The translations under genes were made by a program, and so were the position numbers. Positions 13,161 through 24,539 of a DNA stretch of 64,000 nucleotides are shown piece after piece (position 1 is the stretch's first letter; each line of letters starts with the position of its first letter). Origin of the DNA: Nicotiana tabacum. Its lineage: Eukaryota; Streptophyta; Magnoliopsida; Solanales; Solanaceae. Location: contig NC_134102.1 in the NCBI RefSeq assembly GCF_000715075.1, positions 102,708,501 through 102,772,500 of the forward strand, written 5' to 3'. The notes beneath the pieces were generated by a model, which was given only the letters and a program-made list of their open reading frames with translations, ran no database searches and was not told the DNA's origin.

Positions 13161-14146
13161 ACATATTCATTTACCAATCAATTCTTATAGAAGAAATTCC
13201 CCAATAAACGCAACAATTAACATAAAATCAAAAGACAACAAGCATACAATAATTATGATTTAATTATGAAGCAAACAATGACAAATAGCAATTTATTATG
13301 GAAATCAGGGAGCAAATAGGCAGTTTAATATTTAATATGCTAAATGTCAAATAACAATTAAGGCACATAATTCAAATAACATGTAACAATTAATGCAGGA
13401 ATTCAAGAATTAATATTTGACAAAGAATAAGAGAGAAATAATTATTATAATATTTAATTTATGATTAAAAATATTTTATGATTTTTCAAGTAAGCAGGCA
13501 AACAATTAATTTAACGACGCATAGACACTCGTCACCTCGCCTATACATCGTTCACATGCAATTCACATAACAAATAATTTAAGGGTTCTATTTTCTCAAG
13601 TCAAGGTTAACCCCGACACTTACCTCGCTTTGCAAATTCCAATCAATTATTCAACCACAGCTTTTCCTTTTAAATTTGCCTCCGAAAGCTTAAAATCTAT
13701 TCACAAACAATTCAATATATTCAATACTAATCATAGGAATTAATTCCATATGAATTTATAATTTTCCCGGATAAAAATTAAAATTTATTAAAATATTCAG
13801 AGGTGGGACCCACTTCTCAAATCCCAAAAAAACTCGCGAAATTCGAACACCCGTTCCGATACGAGTTCAACCATACTAAATTTGTCCAATTCCGATATCA
13901 AATGGACCTTCAAATCAAAAAATTTTGTTTTTGGAAAGTTTTACAAAAATTCCAATTTCTTCCATCTAAATCCGAAATAAATGATGAATATAGACATGGA
14001 TTTGTGAAATACAATCACTATATGATAAAGAACACTTACCCAGTTCAAAGTCGTGAAAATCCCCCTTGAAATCGCCCAAATCCGAGACTCAAAACTCAAA
14101 AATGAGTAAAAATGGCTAAGACCCGATTTTATGTATTCTGCCCAGT

Positions 14147-14366
14147 ATTTTCGCATCTGCGGTGCCTAGGCTCGCATATGCGAGCTCGCATCTGCGAGAA
14201 AAATCTCGCATCTATGAAAAGGGGCTGTCAGGCGAGGTTCCATCTGCGGAAAAATATCGCACATGCGACGTCCGCTTCTGCGCAAAAGGGCCGCACCTGC
14301 GAAGGCTGCATTTGTGATGGAAGTCTCGCTTCTGCGAGCTCGCACCTGCGGTCAAAATCCGCAGGT
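14147..14366. repeat. Array of CGCANNTGCG / CGCTTCTGCG palindromes
   Basis: Contains CGCATCTGCG, CGCATATGCG, CGCACATGCG, CGCACCTGCG and CGCTTCTGCG units at intervals of about 15-30 bp, about 700 bp from the sense 5' end of the LTR. Frames through it look Cys/Arg-rich but are by-products. Confidence 0.92.
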
Positions 14367-15030
14367 GAGATTATACCAGAACCCAAATTTCAGATTTTTG
14401 CTTAAGTACAATTCTTGTTCCGATTTCAATCTGTTTCACTCTCGGGTTACTCGGGACTCGAATATACCAACAAGTCCCGTAACATAATACGGACTGACTC
14501 GGGGTCTAAAATCACATCAAGCACACTGAAATTATAATTCACACCCCGATTCGAACTTTGAGTTTTAAACTTTCAATTTGCAAATCTCGTGCCAAAACAT
14601 ATTAAATGAATCCGAAATGACTTCAAATTTGGCACACAAGTCATAAATGACATAACGGAGCTGTTCAAATTTCAAGAATCGGAATCCGGCTCCGATATCA
14701 AAAAGTCAACCCCGTGGTCAAACTTGGAATATTTAGCCTTTAAATTGCTAGTTCCGTTAAATGGTCATAAATTGAGCTAGGGACCTCCAAATTAAATTCC
14801 GGGCATACGCCATAGTCCCAAATCACGATACGTAGCTACCGAAATTTTCAAAACATTGATCCGGATCTGTTTGCTCAAAATGTTGACCAAAGTCAACTAA
14901 GTTGAGTTTTAAAGCTCTATTTCCCATTTTAATCCATTTTTCACATGAAAACTTTCCGAAAAATTTTACGGACTGCGCACGCAAGTCGAGGAATGATAAA
15001 TGGTGCTTTTCGAGGTCTTAGAACACAGAA

Positions 15031-15747
15031 TTACTTATTAAATTTAAAGATGATATATTGGGTCATCACATTCTCCACCTCTAAAATAAACGTTCGTCCT
15101 CGAACGGAGTTAGAAAAAGTACCTGAGCTAGAGAAAAGGTATGGATATTTACTCTGCATGTCCGACTCGGACTCCCAGGTAGATGCCTCTACCGGCTGAC
15201 CTCTCCATTGCACCCAAACTGAAGGATAACTCTTTGACCTCAACTGTCGGACCTGCCGGGCTAGAATAGCCACCGGCTCCTCCTCGTAAGTCAAATCTTT
15301 GTCCAATTGGACTGAGCTGAAATCTAACACATGGGACGGATCACCATGATATTTTCGGAGCATAGACACATGGAACACCGGATGAACCGCTGAAAAACTA
15401 GGTGGTAATGCAAGCATGTAGGCTACTTCACCCACCCTTTCAAGAATTTCAAAGGGTCTGATATACCTAGGGCTTAACTTGCCCTTCTTTCCGAACCTCA
15501 TTACACATTTCATAGGTGAAACCCGGAGCAATATTCGTTCTCCAATCATGAATGCAATATCACAAACTTTACGGTCGGCATAACTCTTTTGCCTAGACTG
15601 AGCTATGCAAAGTCGATCCTGAATAATCTTGACCTTATCCAAGGCATCCTGTAACAAATCGGTACCCAACAATCGAGCCTCTCCCGGTTCAAACCAACCA
15701 ATTGTTGATCGGCATCGCCTTCCATATAATGCCTCATATGGAGCCAT
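15031..15747 (-). pseudogene. Integrase C-terminus and chromodomain-like end of pol
   Basis: Begins MAPYEALYGRRCRS, the end of the integrase core (family 'PYEALYGRRC' motif), followed by the GPY/F-like segment (LSPRYIRPFEILERVGEVAY, HPVFHVSMLRKY). A chromodomain-like region at residues about 150-205 has YEEEPVAILARQVRQLRSK, VWVQWRG and TWE. In chromoviruses this domain binds methylated histone H3 and directs insertion into heterochromatin. The frame runs past the polypurine tract into the LTR, so the natural stop may have been lost. It is out of frame with the upstream integrase segment by an indel near 15740. Confidence 0.88.
15071..15085 (-). other. Polypurine tract of the chromovirus
   Basis: Minus-strand AGAGGTGGAGAA abuts the LTR terminus TGTGATGACCC. 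This is the expected primer for plus-strand DNA synthesis. The same tract recurs next to the other LTR at 23262-23276, where it should not be in a simple element. Confidence 0.85.
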
Positions 15748-16106
15748 TTGAATACTAACTGGTAGCTATTATTATAAGCAAACTCCGCAAGTGGCAAGAA
15801 TTGATCCCAAGAACCTCCAAAGTTTATAACACAAGCGCGGAGCATATCTTCCAATATCTGAATAGTGCGCTCTGACTGTCCATTTGTCTGTGGATGCAAT
15901 GTTGTACTCAACTCCACCTGCGTGCCTAACTCAAGTCGTACAACCCTCCAGAAATGTGAGGTAAATTGCGTACCTCGATCTGAAATAATAGACACGGGCA
16001 CACCGTGAAGTCGGACAATCTCACGAATATAAATTTCAGCTAACCTTTCTGAAGAATAGGTAACTGCCACTGGAATGAAATGGGCTGACTTGGTCAACCT
16101 GTCCAC
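15603..16106 (-). pseudogene. Integrase catalytic core of pol
   Basis: Starts MDRLTKSAHFIPV (first catalytic Asp), then IISDRGTQFTSHFW (second Asp) and HPQTNGQSERTIQILEDML (Glu of the DD35E triad). The family enzyme inserts the cDNA into the host genome. All three acidic residues are present, but a frameshift separates it from the zinc-finger segment to its right and another from the chromodomain segment to its left. The last 40 residues of this frame are off-frame sequence. Confidence 0.9.
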
Positions 16107-16246
16107 AATGACCCAAACTGCGTCAAATTTTCTCTAAGTCCGTGGGAGCCCAGCAACAAATCCATAGTGATACGCTTTCACTTCCACTTAGGAATTTCTA
16201 ACTTCTGAAGCAAACCACCAGGTCTCTGATGCTCGTACTTAACTTG

Positions 16247-17413
16247 CTAACAATTCAGACACCGAGCTACATGTGCAACTATATCCTTTTTCATTCTCCT
16301 CCACCAATAATGTTGCCGCAAATCTTGATACATTTTAGCGGTACCTGGATGAATAGAATACCTGGAACTGTGTGCCTCTTCGAGAATTAATTCACGAAGC
16401 CCATCCATATTAGGCACACAAATACGGCCCTGCATTCGCAAAACTCCATCTTCCCCCACAGCAACCTGTTTAGCATCACAGTGCTGCACCGTGTCCTTAA
16501 GGACAAGTAAATGAGGATCATCATACTGCCTCTCTCTGATACGCTCATATAAAGAAGACCGAGCGACTGTACAAGCTAGAACCCGACTGGGTTCTGAAAC
16601 ATCTAACCTCACAAACTGATTAGCCAAAGTCTGAACATCTGCAGCTAATGGCCTCTCACCAACCGGAATATACGCAAGACTGCCCATACTCACAGCCTTT
16701 CTACTCAAAGCATCGGCCACCACATTGGCCTTTCCGGGGTGATACAAAATGGTGATATCATAGTCTTTCAACAACTCCAACCATCTTCTCTGCCTCAAAT
16801 TAAGATCTTTTTGTTTGAACAGATACTGAAGGCTACGATGATCAGTAAATACCTCACACGAGACACCGTAGAGGTAATGCCTCCAAATCTTCAGCGCATG
16901 AACAATGGCTGCCAATTCTAAGTCATGAACAGGATAATTCTTCTCGTGAACTTTCAACTGCCGCGACGCATATGCAATTACCTTGCCATTTTGCATTAAC
17001 ACTGCACCAAGCCCAATGTGAGATGTGTCACAATATACCGTATACGATCCTGAACCTATGGGTAATACCAATACTGGCATCGTAGTCAAAGCGGTCTTGA
17101 GCTTCTGAAAGCTAAACTTACACGCGTCCGACCATCTGAATGGAACACCCTTCTGGGTTAGTCTGGTCAATGTGCTTGCTATAGATGAAAATTCTTCCAC
17201 GAACCGACGATAATAACCTGCCAAACCCAGGAAACTCCGGATCTCTGTAACTGAAGTAGGTCTAGGCCAATTCTGAACAGACTCAATCTTCTTAGGATCC
17301 ACTTTTATGCCTTCTTCCAATACAACATGTCCCAAAAAGGCAACTAAGTCTAACCAAAACTCACATTTTGAAAATTTGGCATATAAATGATTATTCTTCA
17401 AGGTGTGAAGCAC
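16247..17413 (-). pseudogene. RT C-terminal part, RNase H and integrase zinc finger of pol
   Basis: This 388-codon stretch has, in order, the RT thumb/connection ([29 protein letters not shown]), RNase H ([57 protein letters not shown]), and the integrase HHCC finger ([10 protein letters not shown], then VARCLNC). RNase H catalytic Asp/Glu/Asp positions are visible. It is in frame with the RT segment to its right, separated by one TGA stop at 17414-17416 that looks like a decayed CGA codon. Confidence 0.92.
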
Positions 17414-17416
17414 ACT

Positions 17417-17782
17417 TCAAAGATGCTGCTCATGCTCCTCTCGACTGCTGGAGTAAATCAAGATATCATTAATGAATACAACCACAAAAGAATCCAAATA
17501 AGGCTTGAACACCCGATTCATCAAATCCATAAATGATGCTGGAGCATTTGTTAACCCAAATGACATCACTAGGAACTCGTAATGCCCATACCGAGTCCGA
17601 AAAGCTATCTTAGGGATATTGGATGCCCTAATCTTTAACTGATGGTAACCAGATCTCAAATCAATTTTCGAAAATACCTTGGCACCCTGAAGCTGATCAA
17701 ATAAGTCATCAATTCTTGGCAGCGGATATTTATTTTTGATAGTGGCCTTGTTCAACTGCCGATAGTCTATACACATCCGCAT
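17417..17782 (-). pseudogene. Reverse transcriptase catalytic segment, active site altered to FIND
   Basis: Shows [32 protein letters not shown] (first catalytic Asp), [21 protein letters not shown] and [13 protein letters not shown]. The last motif should read FIDD or YIDD in active reverse transcriptases; here the first Asp of the pair is Asn, a single-base change expected to abolish polymerisation. A frameshift separates it from the protease segment. Confidence 0.93.
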
Positions 17783-17867
17783 AGAGCCATCTTTCTTCTT
17801 TACAAATAATACCGGTGCACCCTAGGGCGAGACACTGCGTCTAATGAATCCCTAGATCAAGCAAGTC

Positions 17868-18530
17868 TTATATCTGCTCTTTCAATTCTTTCAACTCTGG
17901 CGGGGCCATACGGTATGGTGGAATAGAAATGGGCTGAGTGCCCGGAGCCGAATCAATACAGAAGTCAATATCTCTGTCGGGTGGCATCCCTGGCAGATCT
18001 GCAGGAAATACTTCTGAAAATTCACGAACAACTGGTACTGAGTCCATAGAAGGTACATCTGCACTGGGATCGCGAAAATAAGCCAAATAGGCTAAACACC
18101 CTTTCTCTACCATACGCCGAGCTTTCATATAAGAAATAACCCTGCTGGCAGAATGACCAGGAATTCCTTTCCACTCTAATTGAGGTAACCCCGGCATAGC
18201 TAGGGTCACTGTCTTGGCATGATAGTCCAATATAGCATGATAAGGTGACAACCAATCCATACCTAAGATGAAATCAATATTTACCATATCAAGAAGTAGA
18301 AGCTTCACACTAGTCTCAAGACTACCAATAGTAACCACACACGAAAGATAGACATGATCTACCACAACAGAGTCTCCCACCGGTGTAGATACACACACAG
18401 AAGCACTCAGAGAATCACAAGGCACAACCAAATATGAAGAAAAATAGGAGGACACATAGGAATAAGTAGATCCTGGATCAAATAGAACTGAAGCATCTCT
18501 ATGGCAAACTGGAATAATACATGTGATCAC
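17868..18530 (-). pseudogene. Aspartic protease and start of RT
   Basis: SVLFDPGSTYSYVSSYF is the retropepsin-like active-site region (D-P-G-S, a common variant in plant chromoviruses), and FILGMDWLSPYHAILD is the conserved second protease motif. The end, REFSEVFPADLPGMPPDRDIDFCIDSAPGTQP split over residues 165-205, is the linker into RT. It is in frame with the zinc-knuckle segment to its right across a TGA at 18576-18578. Confidence 0.88.
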
Positions 18531-18575
18531 AGCATCATATGACTCGGCCTCATGCCTAGCTGGAAAAGCATAAAA

Positions 18576-20092
18576 TCAGGGCTGGGCCCCACAACTCTGA
18601 ACTACATCTTTAGGACGGCCTCTAACTGGCTGGCCTCCACCTCTAACGGTCTGACCTCCACCTCTAATGGCCTGACCTCCACCTCTAACTGCCTGACCCC
18701 TACCTCTAGCTGGCTGAGCAGGCGGTGAAGCAACCGGTGCCGATATGATGGCACGAGAATCTTGCCGAGATCTATTACTCGCCAATCTAGGGCAATACCT
18801 CCTGATGTGACCAATGTTCCCACACTCATAACACCCATCCTGATGTCGTGGCTGCTGAAGCTGAAGCTGATCCAGATGGGCCGGATAACCACTGTAGTAA
18901 CTCTGGAGTGGTGGTGCATTGATAGGAGCTGAATATGCACTGAATACTGGCTGCCCAGAGTAAGGCATAATAAGACCGTGACTCCCTGAAGCACTGGGAG
19001 ATACATGAAGTGCTGAATGAAATGGTCTGGAAGGATGACCCCTACCAAAATTACCTGGCCTCCAGATGAGGCACCACTGTAACCACCGAACTGACGAGGC
19101 CTCTTATCGGACCTCTGCCCTCCTTCCTGTGCAAGAACCATCTCGATCCTCCTTGCGACATTAGCAGCCGCCTGAAAAGAAATCTCACTTCCGGTCTCCT
19201 TGGCCATCTGAAGTCTGATAGGGTGAGTGAGTCCCTCAATGAACCTCCCCACTCTCTCTCCCTCCGTAGGTAGTAAAAGGAGAGCATGGCGGGCCAAATC
19301 CACAAAACGGGACTCATACTGAGTACCAGTCATACTGCCCTGCTGTAGACGCTCAAATTGCTTGCGAAATTCCTCTCTTAGTGTGATAGGGAGGAACTTC
19401 TCCAGAAATAGCTGAGAGAACTGCTCCCAGGTAAGTGTAGGTGATCCGACTGGTCGGGTCAATGTATAATCTCTCCACTACCTCTTGGCGGAATCTGTCA
19501 TCTGGAATACAGCAAAATCAACTCCATTGGTCTCAACTATACCCATGTTTTGCAGCACCTCGTGGCAGCGTTCAAGATAATCTTGTGGGTCCTCAGAAGG
19601 TGTACCAGTGAAGTGAACTGGAAAGAGCTTAGTAAACTTATCCAGTCTCAATAAGGCCTCAAAAGACATGGCGGGCCTATCACCGGTCTGTGCCGCAACA
19701 ACTGGCTAAACTACCCCAACTGGCGAGGCTGTTGGAGCCTGATTCTGGGGAGCCATCTGCTTTGAGGCGGGAGTAGTGGGAGTTTGTGCTCCTCCCCCAG
19801 CCTGTAAGACGGCTGGTGCCACTGGAAATGTACCATTCTGGGCCACACCCTCCATAAGACTCACCAATCGGACTAGAGCATCCTGAAGCACAGGAGTGGC
19901 TATGAATCCTTCCGGGAAGGTCTATCTGAGGTTCTTCAACAGGTGCAGCTGCTCGAGCTCTAGACTGAGCTCTACCTCGGCCTCTGCCTCGGCCTCTAGC
20001 ACGACCTCGGCCTCGACCTATACCCCTGGCATAGTTGCCACCGAGGGTTCTAGTCCCTGTCCATCGGTAGAGGTATTACGTGTTCTCACCAT
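18576..20092 (-). pseudogene. gag pseudogene with CCHC zinc knuckle
   Basis: The start codon is at 20092-20090 (MVRTRNTSTDGQ), just downstream of the PBS. A stop ends that frame after 24 codons. The same frame resumes through MSFEALLRLDKFTKLFPVHF, then WEQFSQLFLEKFLPITLREEF, which is the plant gypsy capsid (Retrotrans_gag) region. A frameshift near 19050 moves the reading to 18576-18968, which has the knuckle CYECGNIGHIRRYC (CX2CX4HX4C) and a run of RGGGQ repeats, typical RNA-binding tails. In-frame stops at about 19706 and 19478 look like CAG to TAG and TGG to TAG. Confidence 0.9.
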
Positions 20093-20277
20093 CTGCGAGA
20101 GAATAAGAGTAGAATGGTTCAATCATCGATGATAGAATAAAATCGCACGACAGAATAAGAAAGAAGTGATATTGTTCCTAAACTTCGTAGCCTCTGAGAG
20201 ATAAGTACAGACGTCTCCGTACCGATCCTTCAAACTCTACTAAGCTTGCTCGTGACTCGTAAGACCTACGTAACCTA

Positions 20278-20291
20278 GTGCTCTGATACCA
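20278..20291 (-). other. Primer binding site (initiator Met-tRNA type)
   Basis: Minus strand TGGTATCAGAGCAC lies two bases after the end of the 5' LTR (TGACA at 20294). It matches the 3' end of plant initiator Met-tRNA and fixes the element's orientation. Confidence 0.95.
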
Positions 20292-20919
20292 ACTGTCACG
20301 ACCCAAAATTCCCACCTTCGGACCGTGATGGCACCTAACATTTTACTTGCTAGGCAAGCCAACGTTAGAATAATATTATCCATTTTTAAAATAATTTTAA
20401 ATTTATTAATAACAAGGAAATAAATATGGAAGCAAAGTTTGAAATATAGTGAAAAAATTCATCAAACAACGGTGTCTAAATACCCTCCCAGAATTGGTGT
20501 CACAAGTGCACAAGCTTCTAGAATAAATACAAATAAAGGTCTGAATAATATAAAGTTATCTCGAAATAAACACACAGCTAAAGTACAATAGACGGGGACT
20601 TCAGAACTACAGACACCATGCAGTTATACCACAAGTCTCCTCTGATAGCTGAAATCCGAGCAAGTCTATGGTACGCCGCTAGAACCAACTCCAAAATCTG
20701 CACAAGGAGTGCAGAGTGTAGTATCAGTACAAACGACCCCATGTACTGGTAAGTGCTGAGCCTAACCTCGATGAAGTAGTGACGAGGCTAAGGCGGTTCA
20801 CTTACATTAACCTGTACGCAATATTAGTAACAACAACAATAATAGGAATAAATCAAGAAATTCATTTATAATAATTGAAGGTAACTCAGCAGTCATAACC
20901 AATTATCATTTTTATTATT

Positions 20920-21365
20920 TTTGTTGCAGCGTGCAACCTGCTCTCACAATATATCCACATTCAGTTCTGTTGTGGCGTGCAACCCGCTCCTCCAACATAT
21001 TCATTTTAATCTAGTCTGTTGCGGCGTGCAACCCGATCATCCAATATTAACTTTTTAACAAGTCTGTTGCGGCGTGCAACCCGATCCTCCAATATTGACT
21101 TTTAATAAGTCTGTTGCGGCGTGCAACCCGATCCTCCATTATTGACTTTTAATAAGTCTGTTGCGGCGTGCAACCCGATCCTCCAATATGGACTTTTAAT
21201 AAGTCTGTTGTGGCGTGCAACCCGATCCTCCAATATTGACTTTTAATAAGTTTGTTGCGGCGTGCAACCCGATCCTCCAATATTGATTTTTAATAAGTCT
21301 GTTGCGGCGTACAACCCGATCCTCCAATATATTCATTATAATCAATCCTGATGCGGCATGCAACC
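20920..21365. repeat. LTR minisatellite, second copy (GTTGC/GCAAC hairpins)
   Basis: About ten 47-48 bp monomers as in the other LTR, with independent changes such as GTTGCGGCGTACAAC, consistent with separate decay of the two LTRs. Confidence 0.95.
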
Positions 21366-21832
21366 CGCTCCTCTAACATATTCATTTACCAATCAATTCT
21401 TATAGAAGAAATTCCCCAATAAACGCAACAATTAATATAAAATCATAAGACAACAAGCATACAATAATTATTATTTAATTATGAAGCAAACAATGACAAA
21501 TAGCAATTTATAATGAAAATCAGGGAGCAAATAGGCAGTTTAATATTTAATATGCTAAATGTCAAATAACAATTAAGGCACATAATTCAAATAACATGTA
21601 ACAATTAATGCAGAAATTCAAGAATTAACATTTGACAAAGAATAAGAGAAAAACAATTATTATAATATTTAATTTATGATTAAAAATAATTTATGATTTT
21701 TCAAGTAAGCAGGCAAACAATTAATTTGACGACGTATAGACACTCGTCACCTCGCCTATACGTCGTTCACATGCAATTCACATAACAAATAATTTAAGGG
21801 TATTATTTTCTCAAGTCAAGGTTAACCCCGAC

Positions 21833-21841
21833 ACTTACCTC
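21833..21841 (-). promoter_or_regulatory. Consensus splice-donor-like motif GAGGTAAGT in the LTR
   Basis: Minus strand GAGGTAAGT, about 1420 bp from the sense LTR start. It is conserved at the matching place in seven other LTRs of this window, and as the variant AAGGTAAGT in the solo LTR at 23599-26801. Use as a donor is inferred, not shown. Confidence 0.55.
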
Positions 21842-22248
21842 GCTTTGCAAATTCCAATCAATTATTCAACCACAACTTTTCCTTTTAAATTTTCCTCCGA
21901 AAGCTTCAAATCTATTCACAAACAATTCAATATATTCAATACTAATCATAAGAACTAATTCCATATGAATTTATAATTTTTTCGGATAAAAATTCAAAAT
22001 TTATTAAAATAATCGGCAGTGGAACCCACGTCTCAAATTCCAGTAAAACTCACAAAATTTGAGCACCCGTTCCGATACGAGTTCAACCATACCAAATTTG
22101 TCCAATTCCGATATCAAATGGACCTTCAAATCTAAATTTTTTATTTTTGGAAAGTTTTACAAAAATTTTAATTTCTTCCATCTAAATCCGAAATAAATGA
22201 TGAATATAGACATGGATTTGTGAAATACAATCATTATATGATAAAGAA

Positions 22249-22257
22249 CACTTACCC
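22249..22257 (-). promoter_or_regulatory. Second splice-donor-like motif GGGTAAGTG in the LTR
   Basis: Minus strand GGGTAAGTG, about 110 bp downstream (sense) of the palindrome array. It is conserved at 14033-14041, 25727-25735, 57133-57140 (as TTGGTAAGTG) and 60302-60310; decayed versions lie near 1272 and 47694. Confidence 0.5.
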
Positions 22258-22365
22258 AGTTCAAAGTCATGAAAATACCCCTTGAAATCGCCCAAATCCG
22301 AGACTCAAAACTCAAAAATGAGTAAAAATGGCTAAGACCTGATTTTATGTATTTTGCCCTGCATT

Positions 22366-22556
22366 TTCGCATCTGCGGTGCCTGGGATCGCATCTGCGAA
22401 AAGGGGTTGCCAGGCAAGGTTCCGCATCTGCGGACAAAATGTCGCACCTGTGACGTCCGCTTCTGCGCAAAAGGACCGCACCTGCGAAGGCCGCATCTAC
22501 GATGGAAGTCTCGCTTCTGCGAGCTCGCACCTGCGGTCAAAATTCTGTAGGTGCGA
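22366..22556. repeat. Array of CGCANNTGCG palindromes, 5' LTR copy
   Basis: Contains CGCATCTGCG (several), CGCACCTGCG and CGCTTCTGCG units. It is homologous to 14147-14366 but has lost a few units, including the CGCATATGCG and CGCACATGCG copies. Confidence 0.92.
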
Positions 22557-23261
22557 TTATACCAGAACCCAAATTTCAGATTTTTACTTAAGTCCAATTC
22601 TTGTTCCGATTTCAATCCGTTTCACTCTCGGGATACTCGGGACCCCGCTCGAATATACTAACAAGTCCCGTAACATAATACGGACTGACTCGGGATCTAA
22701 AATCACATCAAGCACACTGAAATTATAATTCACACCCCAATTCGAACTTTGAGTTTTAAACTTTCAATTTGCAAATCTCGTGTCAAAATATTTTAAATGA
22801 ATCCGAAATGACTTCAAATTTGGCACACAAGTCATAAATGACATAACGGAGCTGTCCATATTTTCAAAATCGGATTCCGGCTCCGATATCAAAAAGTCAA
22901 CCCCGTGGTCAAACTTGGAATATTTAGCCTTTAAATTGCTAGTTCCGTTAAATGGTCATAACTTAAGCTAGGGACCTCCAAATTAAATTTCGGGTATACG
23001 CCCAAGTCCCAAATCACGATACGGAGCTATTGGAATTTTTAAAATACTGATCCGGATCCGTTTGCTCAAAATGTTGACCAAAGTCAACTTAGTTGAGTTT
23101 TAAAGCTCTATTTCCCATTTTAATCTATTTTTCACACGAAAACTTTTCGTAAAATTTTATGGACTGTGCACGCAAGTCGAGGAATGATAAATGGTACTTT
23201 TCGAGGTCTTAGAATACATAATTACTTATTAAATTTAAAGATGACATTTTGGGTCATCACA

Positions 23262-23329
23262 TTCTCCACCTCTAAAACAAACGTTCGTCCTCGAACGGAG
23301 TTAGAAAAAGTGCCTGAGCTGGAGAAAAG
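23262..23329 (-). mobile_element. Remnant of a second internal region outside the 5' LTR
   Basis: Directly beyond the 5' LTR lie the polypurine tract and the next roughly 55 bp of pol 3' end, nearly identical to 15071-15138 ('aaacgttcgtcctcgaacgg', 'ttagaaaaagt'). Homology stops after 'gagaaaag' near 23329. A simple insertion has genomic flank here, so this is what remains of an LTR-internal-LTR-internal tandem. Confidence 0.85.
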
Positions 23330-23593
23330 TCAAAAAGAAATATTGATATAATAATTAATTAACTAGTATTTTATTTTAATTTATATTAATTAATTTAAAA
23401 TAAAAATAAATTATATACATTCAGATGTTGAGAAAACAAATTGTGTCCTCTAGCCGGCATCCACAACCACTATCGATAGCAATCACTACTACCATCCATT
23501 ATATGATAAAAAAAAATTGTTGATATATTTGATTAATTAGTTTTTTATTTGAATTTATATTTATTAATTTTAATAAATAAATAAAAAGACAAG
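23330..23593. other. AT-rich flank with resumed CCA/ACT-rich tract
   Basis: Reads like the interrupted host repeat of 10626-12080: 'ttcagatgttgagaaaacaaattgtg' and a short 'ccacaaccactatcgatagcaatcactactacc' run split by substitutions. No gene. Confidence 0.55.
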
Positions 23594-24539
23594 TTCTATG
23601 TTACAACCCAAAAAATTCACTAGTCGTGATGGCACCTAACCCAACCCACTAGGTAAGCCAACTAATAACTATCCAATTTCAATAATATTAATAAGACAAT
23701 TAAACAAAAGGAATTATCTTAATCTTATACATTTTTCAAGGACTGGTAGTACAAATCATGAGCTTCTAAGAATAGAGTTTATAAAGCTGAAATGAAGTAA
23801 ATACATCATATGTTTGAAAAATGCATTAACAGAATTTTATAGAACTAAGGCTACCATGAACAAGAGACAGCTACAATCGGGACGTAGGTACATCTTCAAA
23901 TCCAACTCCTATCGAACACAACAACATCAGCAGCCAACATCTGTGCACAAGGTGCAGAAGTGTAGTATGAGTACAACCGACCTCATGTACTCAATAAGTA
24001 ATAAACCTAACCTTAGATTGAAAGTAGTGACGAGCTAACACAAAGGTCGGGGCCAACACCAATATTCCACAACAGTTCATAATAGCATAGTGCAAGTAAC
24101 AAAAGAGGTATCTCAGAAATAAAATGCTCAGTTCGTTCAGAGTTCCAAAAAAAAAAATAGGCATTGCTTTTCAAGTATCTCAGTGAAAACCCAAATCTTT
24201 TACCGAAAAGGCCAGAATACAAGTAAGTTTGAAAGCTATGATTTTCCCCAAAACTCCTTTCAATAATAAGTAAGATGTTTCATTTTCAGATAGCATGAGG
24301 AAAGTACGTCTCTATGCCTACATGTCAAGATACATGTAAAATCATAAATGTCACCAAAACCGGGTAGCAGAAAGGAAATGCATCTCTATGCATGTATCTC
24401 AAGTACGCATGTCAAATGCAATGCATCTCAATGATGAGCTCATGTACTCACACTCTTAGAGTACTCAATCTCACTATCTCACATTCACTCGCACTATGCT
24501 CAATGCTCAGCACACTCAATCACTCAGCACTGTACAAAC

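Larger units (their letters stand above)
12081..15070 (-). repeat. 3' LTR of the chromovirus
   Basis: In plus orientation it runs from TGTCACGACCC (12081) to GGGTCATCACA (15070); read in sense it is TGTGATGACCC...GGGTCGTGACA, with TG/CA ends. It is 2990 bp and clearly homologous to 20294-23261 along its whole length. It holds the GTTGC/GCAAC minisatellite, splice-donor-like motifs at 13618-13626 and 14033-14041 (inverse) and the CGCANNTGCG array. Confidence 0.95.
12081..23261 (-). mobile_element. Decayed Ty3/gypsy chromovirus (Tekay/Del-like) with two LTRs
   Basis: Two LTRs of about 3 kb (12081-15070 and 20294-23261) enclose, read on the minus strand, a PBS for initiator Met-tRNA, gag with a CCHC knuckle, protease, reverse transcriptase, RNase H, integrase with HHCC and DDE motifs and a C-terminal chromodomain-like segment, then a polypurine tract. 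The order PR-RT-RH-IN-chromodomain and the long LTRs fit the Tekay/Del clade of chromoviruses. Stops and frameshifts interrupt every gene, and one catalytic Asp of RT reads Asn, so the copy is dead. Many stops look like CGA to TGA or CAG to TAG changes. The left flank is TAATA; no clean TSD is seen on the right because a further piece of element follows. Confidence 0.93.
20294..23261 (-). repeat. 5' LTR of the chromovirus
   Basis: 2968 bp with the same ends as the 3' LTR. It contains the same modules: minisatellite 20920-21365, GAGGTAAGT in sense at 21833-21841 (inverse), GGTAAGTG in sense at 22249-22257 (inverse) and the palindrome array 22366-22556. The two LTRs differ by many substitutions and small indels, so the insertion is not recent. 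Confidence 0.95.

Noticed and set aside
14112..14487. Open frames with Cys/Arg-rich, zinc-finger-like peptides over the palindrome arrays (also 22345-22728, 60319-60813, 56682-57035)
   Set aside because: The apparent Cys/Arg/Leu pattern comes from CGCANNTGCG units read in different frames; frames disagree between the homologous LTR copies.
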